DNA of 64,000 nucleotides from JBOGXA01 sp050694175 (lineage in GTDB: Bacteria; Actinomycetota; CADDZG01; WHSQ01): assembly GCA_050694175.1 (NCBI GenBank), contig JBOGXA010000018.1:15863-79862 (forward strand), given 5' to 3'. A model generated the notes under the pieces. That model searched no databases. It worked only from the letters and a program-made list of their open reading frames with translations, and had not been told where the DNA came from. Positions 25,166-32,083 of this stretch are shown here, piece by piece (within the stretch, counting starts at the first letter, position 1; each line of letters opens with the position of its first letter). The position numbers were made by a program, and so were the translations under genes.

Positions 25166-25593
25166 CAGCAGGCTCCCTGCTTGGCTGCGGTGATTTCGCA
25201 GCACCGGGACTTCTCGTCACAGGCCATCTCTCCCGCGTCGGCCAGGACCGTGTAAACCTCCCACGGTGCGCCGTCGGGGTCGTCGACCCACACCTTGTCC
25301 TGGACCGCGTAGCAGCAGGTGACGTTGTCCTCGGTCGTCGTCTCGAGGCCGCGATCCGCCAGGCGATCCGTAGCTGCGGCCACCTCGTCGGCCGTTTCGA
25401 CCTCCACCCCGAGATGGTTCAGCGTTCCACCGGCTGGGGACTCGATGAGGACGAGTTTGAGCGCGGGCTCGGCGATCGCGAAGTTCGCGTAGCCCGGCCG
25501 CCGCTTCGCGGGCGGTGTGCCGAAGAGCTTCGTGTAGAAGTCGACGGCGGAATCGACGTCGGTGACGTTCAGGGCAAGCTGCACACGGCTCAT
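25162..25593 (-). CDS. arsI: ArsI/CadI-family vicinal oxygen chelate protein
   Basis: Glyoxalase-fold metalloenzyme of 143 residues. ArsI cleaves the carbon-arsenic bond of trivalent organoarsenicals; CadI relatives are metal-induced. The ArsI signature NVTCCYAVQDKVWV supplies the vicinal pair C93-C94, with H60 and E112 as likely metal ligands. The C terminus adds two more Cys pairs (CCE and ACC). ATG 25593 starts the conserved fold; upstream in-frame codons are in the divergent promoter. Paired with an ArsR-type gene across a shared promoter region. Confidence 0.88.
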   Translation of the reverse strand: MSRVQLALNVTDVDSAVDFYTKLFGTPPAKRRPGYANFAIAEPALKLVLIESPAGGTLNHLGVEVETADEVAAATDRLADRGLETTTEDNVTCCYAVQDKVWVDDPDGAPWEVYTVLADAGEMACDEKSRCCEITAAKQGACC

Positions 25594-25595
25594 GT

Positions 25596-25680
25596 TCCTC
25601 GCCTCCAATATCGATGGTTGTCTATATCGACCGATGTCTATATACTCCAACTCATAGATCGCTGTCAATATGCCCAGCTG
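25596..25680. promoter_or_regulatory. arsI / arsR divergent promoter with repeated TGTCTATAT
   Basis: The gap between the two divergent starts is AT-rich compared with its surroundings. It holds a direct repeat, TGTCTATAT, at 25619-25627 and 25635-25643 (16-base spacing), and an outer pair of CAATAT elements. This is the expected place for ArsR operators controlling both genes. Which repeat is the binding site is inference. Confidence 0.5.
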
Positions 25681-25691
25681 GAGGGGTCAGA

Positions 25692-26054
25692 ATGGTGACG
25701 ATGAAAGAACTCGAGGTGCTGGGGGCCGATTGCTGCGCCCCATTGCTCGACAGTGCACTCGACGATCGGGAGGCCGACGCGCTCGCACGGGCGTTCAAGG
25801 TTCTCGCCGACCCGGCCCGGCTGCGGCTGCTGAGCGCGATCGCCGGTCGCCCCAATCGGGAGGCATGCGTCTGCGAGCTACTGCCTTTTCTGGAGGTATC
25901 CCAGCCGACCGTGAGCCACCATCTCAAGGTGTTGCACGAATCGGGCCTTCTTTGGCGGGAGCGACGGGGTAGTTGGGTGTACTACGGGGTCCGGGTCGAG
26001 GCCCTCGAACCGCTGCGGGCGGTGCTGGCTCCCGGCGCGTCCGCCACCGTCTAG
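25692..26054 (+). CDS. arsR: ArsR-family metalloregulatory repressor
   Basis: Winged-helix repressor of about 120 residues. The recognition region reads CVCELLPFLEVSQPTVSHHLKVL, with C59 and C61 in the CVC position used by classical ArsR to sense As(III). An additional pair, C14-C15, near the N terminus could add a third thiolate. ATG 25692 is preferred; ATG 25701 is possible. It is divergent from arsI and probably represses both genes until arsenite or a similar thiophilic metal binds. Confidence 0.92.
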   Translation: MVTMKELEVLGADCCAPLLDSALDDREADALARAFKVLADPARLRLLSAIAGRPNREACVCELLPFLEVSQPTVSHHLKVLHESGLLWRERRGSWVYYGVRVEALEPLRAVLAPGASATV

Positions 26055-26383
26055 CGCGTCGCGGTATCACCGGCGGGACGCCCGATGCGCGGGGAAGTCG
26101 TGACGGCGCGGGGTCGGACGCAGACAACAACATGGCAGGCAGCTCGCCCAGTCACGCCCAGGTAAGCGACCGCGTCGACGGTGCGTTTGACCCGCGTAAG
26201 TGGTCGGGTGAACGCTCGAGCGGCACCCTTTTCACGAAAGAACGAACTCGAGGTAAGCGCCCCCCTGCGTGTTAGTTTTTGCCCGGTATCCAGGACATTC
26301 ACAACAATGTGCGATGTCGATGTGCTCCTGGAACCCCGGATCAAGAGGATGAAAAGCTCAACGCGACCAGGGGAGCGGCACTA
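26055..26383. other. Intergenic region before the second complex I operon
   Basis: A 329-base stretch with no convincing gene on either strand. It should contain the promoter of the 11-gene nuo operon. A weak candidate is TTGCCC (about 26279) and AACAAT about 18 bases later, but this is not a strong match. No clear hairpin or operator palindrome was found. Confidence 0.5.
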
Positions 26384-26752
26384 GTGCCCGAAGGATATTT
26401 CGGTCAGTACGCCACGATCGGGGTGTTCGCTCTGGTCGGCGTTGCGCTGGTGTTCGTGACGCTTCAGCTGGCCCGCCTCGTGCGGCCCAACGTGCCGCAT
26501 CCGGAGAAGTACACGACCTACGAGTCGGGCATCGATCCAATCGGGTCCGGATGGCAGCACACCAACGTCCGCTACTACATCTTTGCCCTGCTCTTCGTCG
26601 TCTTCGAGGTCGAGGCGGTGTTCCTGTTTCCCTGGGCCATCGTGTTCGAGAGGTTAGGGACGCAAGCGTTCGTGGAGATGGTCATCTTTATCGGGATCCT
26701 CGCTCTCGCGTTGCTCTACGCAATCAAGAAAAGGGTGCTCGAGTGGCTGTAA
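26384..26752 (+). CDS. nuoA: NADH-quinone oxidoreductase subunit A (operon 2)
   Basis: Second NuoA, 122 residues and three helices, with TTYESGIDPIGSGW and FVVFEVEAVFLFPWA. The usual YECG cysteine is a serine here (YESG), unlike the copy at 10369. GTG 26384 is preceded by a GGGGAG site. First gene of a set that lacks E, F and G. Its end overlaps the nuoB start by 10 bases. Confidence 0.95.
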   Translation: MPEGYFGQYATIGVFALVGVALVFVTLQLARLVRPNVPHPEKYTTYESGIDPIGSGWQHTNVRYYIFALLFVVFEVEAVFLFPWAIVFERLGTQAFVEMVIFIGILALALLYAIKKRVLEWL

Positions 26753-27273
26753 TAGAGAAGGTCAGGCTGCCCGGCCCGGTGTCGTGGCTTTTGAACTGGA
26801 GCCGGAAGTACTCACTGTGGATGATGCAATTCGGGCTCGCTTGCTGTGGCATCGAGATGGGCGCTGCGATCGCCAGCAAGTTCGACATCATTCGATTTGG
26901 TGTGATCCCCTTTCCGGCCTCGCCACGCCAGGCCGACCTGCTCGTGGTCGCCGGCACCGTAACGGACAAGATGGCGGCGCCGATCAAGCGTGTCTACGAC
27001 CAGATGCCCGAGCCCAAGTACGTGATCTCGATGGGTTCGTGTGCGAACTGCGGCGGGCCTTACTGGGACTCCTACTCGGTGACCAAGGGAGTCGACCAGA
27101 TCATCCCCGTCGACGTCTACGTTCCCGGGTGCCCGCCCCGCCCAGAGGCGCTCCTGCAGGGGGTCATCAGGCTCCAGCAGAAGATCGCGGCCGAGGATCC
27201 CCGCACCAAGTGGAGTGGCCACCGCGCGGAGATCCCCCACATCCCCGAGCCGGGTCTGGCGGGAGGTATCTAG
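26743..27273 (+). CDS. nuoB: NADH-quinone oxidoreductase subunit B (operon 2)
   Basis: Second NuoB, 176 residues. Cluster N2 ligands are intact: GLACCGIEM, GSCANCGG and PGCPPRPE. It carries an extra cysteine (SCANC) compared with GACAS in operon 1. The C-terminal tail of about 25 residues is longer than the core fold. GTG 26743 sits inside nuoA. The first residues differ clearly from the operon 1 copy, so this is not a recent duplication. Confidence 0.95.
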   Translation: MAVIEKVRLPGPVSWLLNWSRKYSLWMMQFGLACCGIEMGAAIASKFDIIRFGVIPFPASPRQADLLVVAGTVTDKMAAPIKRVYDQMPEPKYVISMGSCANCGGPYWDSYSVTKGVDQIIPVDVYVPGCPPRPEALLQGVIRLQQKIAAEDPRTKWSGHRAEIPHIPEPGLAGGI

Positions 27274-27275
27274 GC

Positions 27276-27812
27276 ATGAGAACGGTGGTATCAACGGAGG
27301 AGGCGCTCGCGCGACTCGAAGAGACGATCTGGCCCAAGATCCGCAATGCACACATCACTCACGGGCAACTGGATATCACCTGCGACCCGAACAATCTTCT
27401 CGAGGTAATGGAGACGCTGCGTGACGACGAGAAGCTCTCATGCAAGTTCTTCACATTCTTGTCGGGCGTCGACCGGTCGACCTTTGCGGATAACCCCGGC
27501 GGCCTCGAGGTTCTGATCCATGTCTACTCGCCTGAACATGTTGTTCACGTCACCGTCCATGTTCCTGTGGACGACGCCGCTCCCGCGTGCCCGTCGATAA
27601 GCGGGCTGTACGCGGGCGCGCTCTGGCACGAGCGCGAGACCTACGAGATGTTCGGGGTGGTGTTCGCGGGGCACCCCAATCTCGTCAATCTGTACCTTCC
27701 CGAGGACTTCGAGGGTCATCCGCTTCTGAAGTCGTTCAAGCTGCCCGGGCGCCACGTCAAGGAGTGGCCGGGCGCGAAGGATCCCGAAGAGGCAGCGGCG
27801 GGCGGTAGATGA
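27276..27812 (+). CDS. nuoC: NADH-quinone oxidoreductase subunit C (operon 2)
   Basis: Second NuoC, 178 residues. WHERETYEMFGVVFAGHP matches the family, but the end of the signature reads EGHPLLKSF and not GYPLRKDY as in operon 1. ATG 27276 has GGGAGG nine bases upstream. The gene stays separate from nuoD, with a 22-base gap. Confidence 0.92.
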   Translation: MRTVVSTEEALARLEETIWPKIRNAHITHGQLDITCDPNNLLEVMETLRDDEKLSCKFFTFLSGVDRSTFADNPGGLEVLIHVYSPEHVVHVTVHVPVDDAAPACPSISGLYAGALWHERETYEMFGVVFAGHPNLVNLYLPEDFEGHPLLKSFKLPGRHVKEWPGAKDPEEAAAGGR

Positions 27813-27834
27813 GCGATCGCGGGGATAACAGGAG

Positions 27835-28995
27835 ATGAGCGTCGACGGACGGGCCATCAGGGACTCCTCCGAGGTCGCGCTCGAGGCGTCTACCGGCCGC
27901 CTCGAAACCGAGGAGATGATTCTCAACGTCGGCCCCCAGCACCCGGCGACGCACGGAGTCTTCCGGTTGCTGGCAAGGCTCGACGGCGAAAAGCTCGTCG
28001 AGGCGGAGCCGATCATCGGGTACATGCATCGCGGATACGAGAAGCTCGTCGAGCAGCGCGACTACCGGCAGATCACGAATCTCGTTTCGCGCATGGACTG
28101 GCTGTCGGGGATCAACAACGAGCTTCCGCTCGCTCTCGCAGTCGAGACGCTAATGGAGATCGAGGTTCCGCCGCGCGCGCAGTATCTACGCGTCGCGATG
28201 TGCGAGATGAACCGCATTCTCAATCACCTGATGTTCTTCGCGTCGTTCGGTGCCGAGCTGGGCGCCATCACGCCCACGTTCTATGCGTTCCGTGAGCGAG
28301 AGGACATCCAGCACGCTCTCGAGATGACGACTGGAGGCCGGATGCACTTCGGCTACTTCCGACCCGGTGGTCTGAAGGAAGACGTCCCGGCGGGCTTCTT
28401 CGAAGCTGCGCTGAAGGGCGTGCGTCAGACGATCGAACGAATGCCCGACTACGAGAATCTCCTGGTCGGTAACGAGATCTTCAAGCAACGCACAATCGGG
28501 GTGGGAATCCTCGAGAAGGATGTCTGTTACTCATTTGGCGTGTCGGGGCCGATCGCGCGCGGATCGGACATCGACTTCGATGTACGGAAGGATGAGCCGT
28601 ACTCCTCCTACGACCGCTTCGACTTCGACGTTCACTCGGCCCCCAACGGCGATTGCTTCGACCGTTTCTGGGTGCTCCTGCACGAGGTTTACGAGTCGGC
28701 GCGCATCGTCGAGCAAGCAATCGAGGGCATGCCTTCCGGATCCATCATGGGGAAGGTGCCGCGTGTGGTCCAGGCTCCCGCCGGCGAGGTGTACGTCCGG
28801 TGCGAGAACCCACTGGGCGAACTGGGCATGTACTTGATCTCCGACGGCGACCGGCGCCCATACCGGCTCAAGATTCGCACGCCCTCGTACTCGAACGTCT
28901 CTGCGCTGTCGCACGTGCTTGCCGGCAGTTATGTCGCCGACATGATCGCGATCCTGGGCTCGTTCTTCTTCGTGCTGGGGGACATCGATCGCTGA
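27835..28995 (+). CDS. nuoD: NADH-quinone oxidoreductase subunit D (operon 2)
   Basis: Second NuoD, 386 residues. NVGPQHPATHGVFRL keeps the quinone-site His loop, and GYMHRGYEKL and NPLGELGMYLISDGDRRPYR match the family. It is shorter than the operon 1 copy because the N-terminal tail and an internal segment are reduced. ATG 27835 follows an AGGAG site. The stop overlaps the nuoH start. Confidence 0.95.
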   Translation: MSVDGRAIRDSSEVALEASTGRLETEEMILNVGPQHPATHGVFRLLARLDGEKLVEAEPIIGYMHRGYEKLVEQRDYRQITNLVSRMDWLSGINNELPLALAVETLMEIEVPPRAQYLRVAMCEMNRILNHLMFFASFGAELGAITPTFYAFREREDIQHALEMTTGGRMHFGYFRPGGLKEDVPAGFFEAALKGVRQTIERMPDYENLLVGNEIFKQRTIGVGILEKDVCYSFGVSGPIARGSDIDFDVRKDEPYSSYDRFDFDVHSAPNGDCFDRFWVLLHEVYESARIVEQAIEGMPSGSIMGKVPRVVQAPAGEVYVRCENPLGELGMYLISDGDRRPYRLKIRTPSYSNVSALSHVLAGSYVADMIAILGSFFFVLGDIDR

Positions 28996-29996
28996 TGCCG
29001 GAACTCCACCTGACCGACTGGCAGATCCTCATCGTGAAGGTGATCGTGATCCTGACGGTCGTACCGGTCGGCGCCCTCGTCGGAGGGTACGCGGAGCACA
29101 AGGTGATGGCTCACCTGCAGCACCGTCTCGGGCCCATGTACCCCGGGGGCTTTCACGGGTGGGCGACGACCCTCGCGGACGGGATCAAGTTCCTCTACAA
29201 GGAGGACATCATCCCCGCCGCCGCGGACAAACCTGTCTTCAGTCTCGCTCCGGCCGCGATCATGGTTCCCGTCATCATGACCTACCTCGTCATTCCGATA
29301 GACGAGACGCTGATCGTGGAGGACCTGGACGTCGGCATCTTCTATCTGCTCGCGATCTCGTCGGTATCGACGATCGGGGTGTTGATGGCGGGGTGGTCGA
29401 GCGCGAACAAGTACGCACTTATCGGGGCCCTTAGGTCTGCGGCGCAACTCATCGCTTACGAGCTGCCGATCGTATTCGCCGCGGCCGTCGTCGCGATGCT
29501 CGCCGGCTCGCTGTCGCTCGTAGAGATCGTCGAGGCGCAGGACTGGCCCTTTGCCTTCTGGCCGATCGGTATCGGACAGGCAGCGTTCCTGATCTTCACC
29601 ATTGGGGCCGTAGCCGAGATGACGCGCGTGCCCTTCGACATGCCGGTTGCCGAGTCGGAGATCATCACGGGCCCGTTCACCGAGTACACCGGGATGCGCT
29701 ACATCTTTTCCCACATGTTCGCCGAGATGGGTCACATGGTGGCCTTCGGCGGCATCGGGGCCACCCTCTTCCTGGGCGGCTATCGACCAATCGTCCCCTG
29801 GGAGCCGTTAGAGGTCATTCCCGGCATCGTGTGGTTCTCCGTGAAGCTGTTCTTCATGATCTTCCTGTTTCTGTGGATCCGCCCAACGTTTCCGCGCGTT
29901 CGCGAGGATCAGTTGCAGAAGTTCGCATGGAAGTACCTGATCCCGGCAGCCCTTGTTCTCATCTTGGCGACGGGTGCATGGCTCCTCTACGTATAG
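28995..29996 (+). CDS. nuoH: NADH-quinone oxidoreductase subunit H (operon 2)
   Basis: Second NuoH, 333 residues and about eight helices. AEHKVMAHLQHRLGPMYPGG, DGIKFLYKEDI and MTRVPFDMPVAESEIITG are the family segments. The sequence reads AEHKV where operon 1 has AERKV. ATG 28995 overlaps the nuoD stop; the longer frame from 28653 is antisense-like sequence inside nuoD. Confidence 0.95.
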   Translation: MPELHLTDWQILIVKVIVILTVVPVGALVGGYAEHKVMAHLQHRLGPMYPGGFHGWATTLADGIKFLYKEDIIPAAADKPVFSLAPAAIMVPVIMTYLVIPIDETLIVEDLDVGIFYLLAISSVSTIGVLMAGWSSANKYALIGALRSAAQLIAYELPIVFAAAVVAMLAGSLSLVEIVEAQDWPFAFWPIGIGQAAFLIFTIGAVAEMTRVPFDMPVAESEIITGPFTEYTGMRYIFSHMFAEMGHMVAFGGIGATLFLGGYRPIVPWEPLEVIPGIVWFSVKLFFMIFLFLWIRPTFPRVREDQLQKFAWKYLIPAALVLILATGAWLLYV

Positions 29997-30006
29997 GGAT
30001 GTTGTT

Positions 30007-31281
30007 ATGGCGATAGACGAGATGCGTACAACCGAATCGGCGCCCGAATCTAACGGGCGACCGGCCGACCCACGTTTAACCAAGGCGCGCCGCCGTGGCT
30101 TCGGCATCGGTCTACTCAAAGGTCTCGCGGTCACACTCAAGCATCTCTTCAAGCACAACACCGTTATCGAGTATCCCGACGAGAAGCAAGATTTACCATC
30201 ACGGACACGCGGCGTTATCGCACTGAAGGAAGAGAACTGCACCGTGTGCATGCTCTGCGCGCGCGAATGCCCCGACTGGTGCATCTACATCGATTCCCAC
30301 AAGGAGACGCTCCCGCCAAAACGTCAGGGTGGTCGGCAGCGCAAGCGCAATGTGCTCGACCGCTTTGCAATCGATTACGCGCTGTGCATGTACTGCGGAA
30401 TCTGTGTCGAGGTCTGCCCTTACGACGCGCTGTTCTGGAGCCGCGAGTTTGAGTATGCGGAGTACGACATCCGAGAGCTCACTCACGAAAAGGAAAAACT
30501 GTCCGACTGGATGGAGACGGTTCTTCCGCCTCCTGCGCTCGAAGAGGGTGCAGGCGAGGCGGACGAGGGGGCGCCTGCGGCGGCGCGAACCACCACCGCC
30601 GCGACGGGTGCGCGACCGGCGACCGAGACGACGAGTGCAGTCACCGAGCGCCCGGCCCAAGCGGCTGCGGCACCGGCCGAGGGCACCGCGGCGCCAACGG
30701 CTGCGAGGCCCAAGGAATCGGAGCCCGGCGTCCGGCCCGAGCGTGGGGCTGCGGCTGAGGCCGCGCCCACGGCGGAGGCAGCGCCGGCCACGGCACCGAC
30801 CGAGGAGAAGGCGCCGGGGCCGACGGAGAAGCGCGAGGGCAAGCCGGCGCCGGAACTCGAGGCAGAAGCCGCCACGGAGGCCGGCGCTCCCGCGGGTCGG
30901 GAATCCCCGCCACAAGAGGAGGCACCGCCCCCCGACGACGCCCCTGCTCCCCTGAAACCGGGCGAGGGGCCGACCATCGCTCAGGTGGAGGTGCCCCACG
31001 AGGAGCCGCATCCGGTGACACTCGCGCCCGCTGAGGATCCGGACGCGGTCTATCAGACGGTGCTCAAGCAGCAGCTCGACAAGGGTTCCTCCCCTCAAGT
31101 CGCCGAGGCTCGGGCGAAGGTCGCGCGGGTCAAGGCGGAGCGGGGAATCCCGCGGGCGCCCACCCCAGTCGAGACCGAGAAGCGGGTCCCGAGCGCGCCG
31201 ACCAAGGCCGAGCAGGCCGCCGAAGGCAAGTCACCAGACGACGAGGGCAAGACCCCAGACGACGAGGACAAAGAGTCCTGA
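30007..31281 (+). CDS. nuoI: NuoI with a 250-residue low-complexity C-terminal extension (operon 2)
   Basis: Residues about 25-175 are a normal NuoI with both 4Fe-4S motifs, CTVCMLCARECP and CMYCGICVEVCP. The next 170 residues are Ala/Pro/Glu/Thr-rich and probably disordered. Near residues 345-380 comes a charged module with Y349, KGSSP-x-VAE and RAK that also starts the cupredoxin at 7766, followed by an acidic tail. Total length is 424 against the usual 160-185. The stop overlaps the nuoJ ATG, so the extension is in frame and the operon continues undisturbed. Function of the extension is unknown; docking is one idea. Confidence 0.9.
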   Translation: MAIDEMRTTESAPESNGRPADPRLTKARRRGFGIGLLKGLAVTLKHLFKHNTVIEYPDEKQDLPSRTRGVIALKEENCTVCMLCARECPDWCIYIDSHKETLPPKRQGGRQRKRNVLDRFAIDYALCMYCGICVEVCPYDALFWSREFEYAEYDIRELTHEKEKLSDWMETVLPPPALEEGAGEADEGAPAAARTTTAATGARPATETTSAVTERPAQAAAAPAEGTAAPTAARPKESEPGVRPERGAAAEAAPTAEAAPATAPTEEKAPGPTEKREGKPAPELEAEAATEAGAPAGRESPPQEEAPPPDDAPAPLKPGEGPTIAQVEVPHEEPHPVTLAPAEDPDAVYQTVLKQQLDKGSSPQVAEARAKVARVKAERGIPRAPTPVETEKRVPSAPTKAEQAAEGKSPDDEGKTPDDEDKES

Positions 31282-31790
31282 TGGCGGAGACCTGGCAGGT
31301 TGTCGTCTTCTGGGTGCTCGCCATCGTAATGACGGGCGCTGCGGTCCGCGTCGTCACAGCCGGGAACGTCGTTCACGCGGCGCTTTATCTCGTCGGCACG
31401 CTCTTGGGCGCGGCCGCGCTCTACGTGCTGCTCCTTGCCGAGTTTGTGGCGTGGGTGCAGGTGCTCGTCTATGTCGGCGCGATCGTCGTCCTCATGCTCT
31501 TCGGTCTCATGCTGACCCGCGCCCCGATTGGCCGATCCAACCTCGACAACAATCAGCGCCTGCTCGCCGCGTTGTGTGCGGGGGCGATCTTCATCGTGAC
31601 GAGCGCGGTGTTGATCGACGCGTTCAAGGACGAGAGAGTCATCCTCGACGTCGCAGAGGGCACCCGCACAAGCGAGGTCGGTGATCTGATCTTTACGGCG
31701 TTTGTATTGCCGTTCGAGCTCGTTTCGGTTCTGCTTCTGGCCGCGTTGATCGGGGCGATCGTGATGGCAAGGAGGGACGATGCCGGCTAG
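31281..31790 (+). CDS. nuoJ: NADH-quinone oxidoreductase subunit J (operon 2)
   Basis: Second NuoJ, 169 residues, five helices. WVQVLVYVGAIVVLMLFGLML is read in overlapping pieces; the core VYVGAIVVLMLF matches the family. ATG 31281 overlaps the nuoI stop by one base, and the gene overlaps nuoK by 11 bases. It lacks the longer C-terminal tail of the operon 1 copy. Confidence 0.94.
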   Translation: MAETWQVVVFWVLAIVMTGAAVRVVTAGNVVHAALYLVGTLLGAAALYVLLLAEFVAWVQVLVYVGAIVVLMLFGLMLTRAPIGRSNLDNNQRLLAALCAGAIFIVTSAVLIDAFKDERVILDVAEGTRTSEVGDLIFTAFVLPFELVSVLLLAALIGAIVMARRDDAG

Positions 31791-32079
31791 CTTCTTCCTT
31801 GTTCTCGCGGCGCTGATTTTTTCAATCGGCGTGTACGGCGTTCTGGCGCGCCAGAATGCCGTGCTGGTGCTGCTATCCATCGAGTTGATGTTGAATGCCG
31901 TCAACATCAACCTTGTGACGTTCGCCGCTCTCCTCGAAGAAACCACCGGTCAGATCTTTGCTCTGTTCGTGATCACGGTGGCGGCGGCGGAAGTGGGAAT
32001 CGGCCTCGCGATCGTGATCCTCATCTTTCGAAACCGGCAGAGCGTGGCCGTCGATGAGATGTCATTGATGAAATGGTGA
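31780..32079 (+). CDS. nuoK: NADH-quinone oxidoreductase subunit K (operon 2)
   Basis: Second NuoK, 99 residues, three helices. LLSIELMLNAVNINLVTFAA and VAAAEVGIGLAIVILIF carry both membrane glutamates, and VDEMSLMKW is the standard ending. ATG 31780 lies within nuoJ. Confidence 0.96.
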   Translation: MPASFFLVLAALIFSIGVYGVLARQNAVLVLLSIELMLNAVNINLVTFAALLEETTGQIFALFVITVAAAEVGIGLAIVILIFRNRQSVAVDEMSLMKW

Positions 32080-32083
32080 TGCC

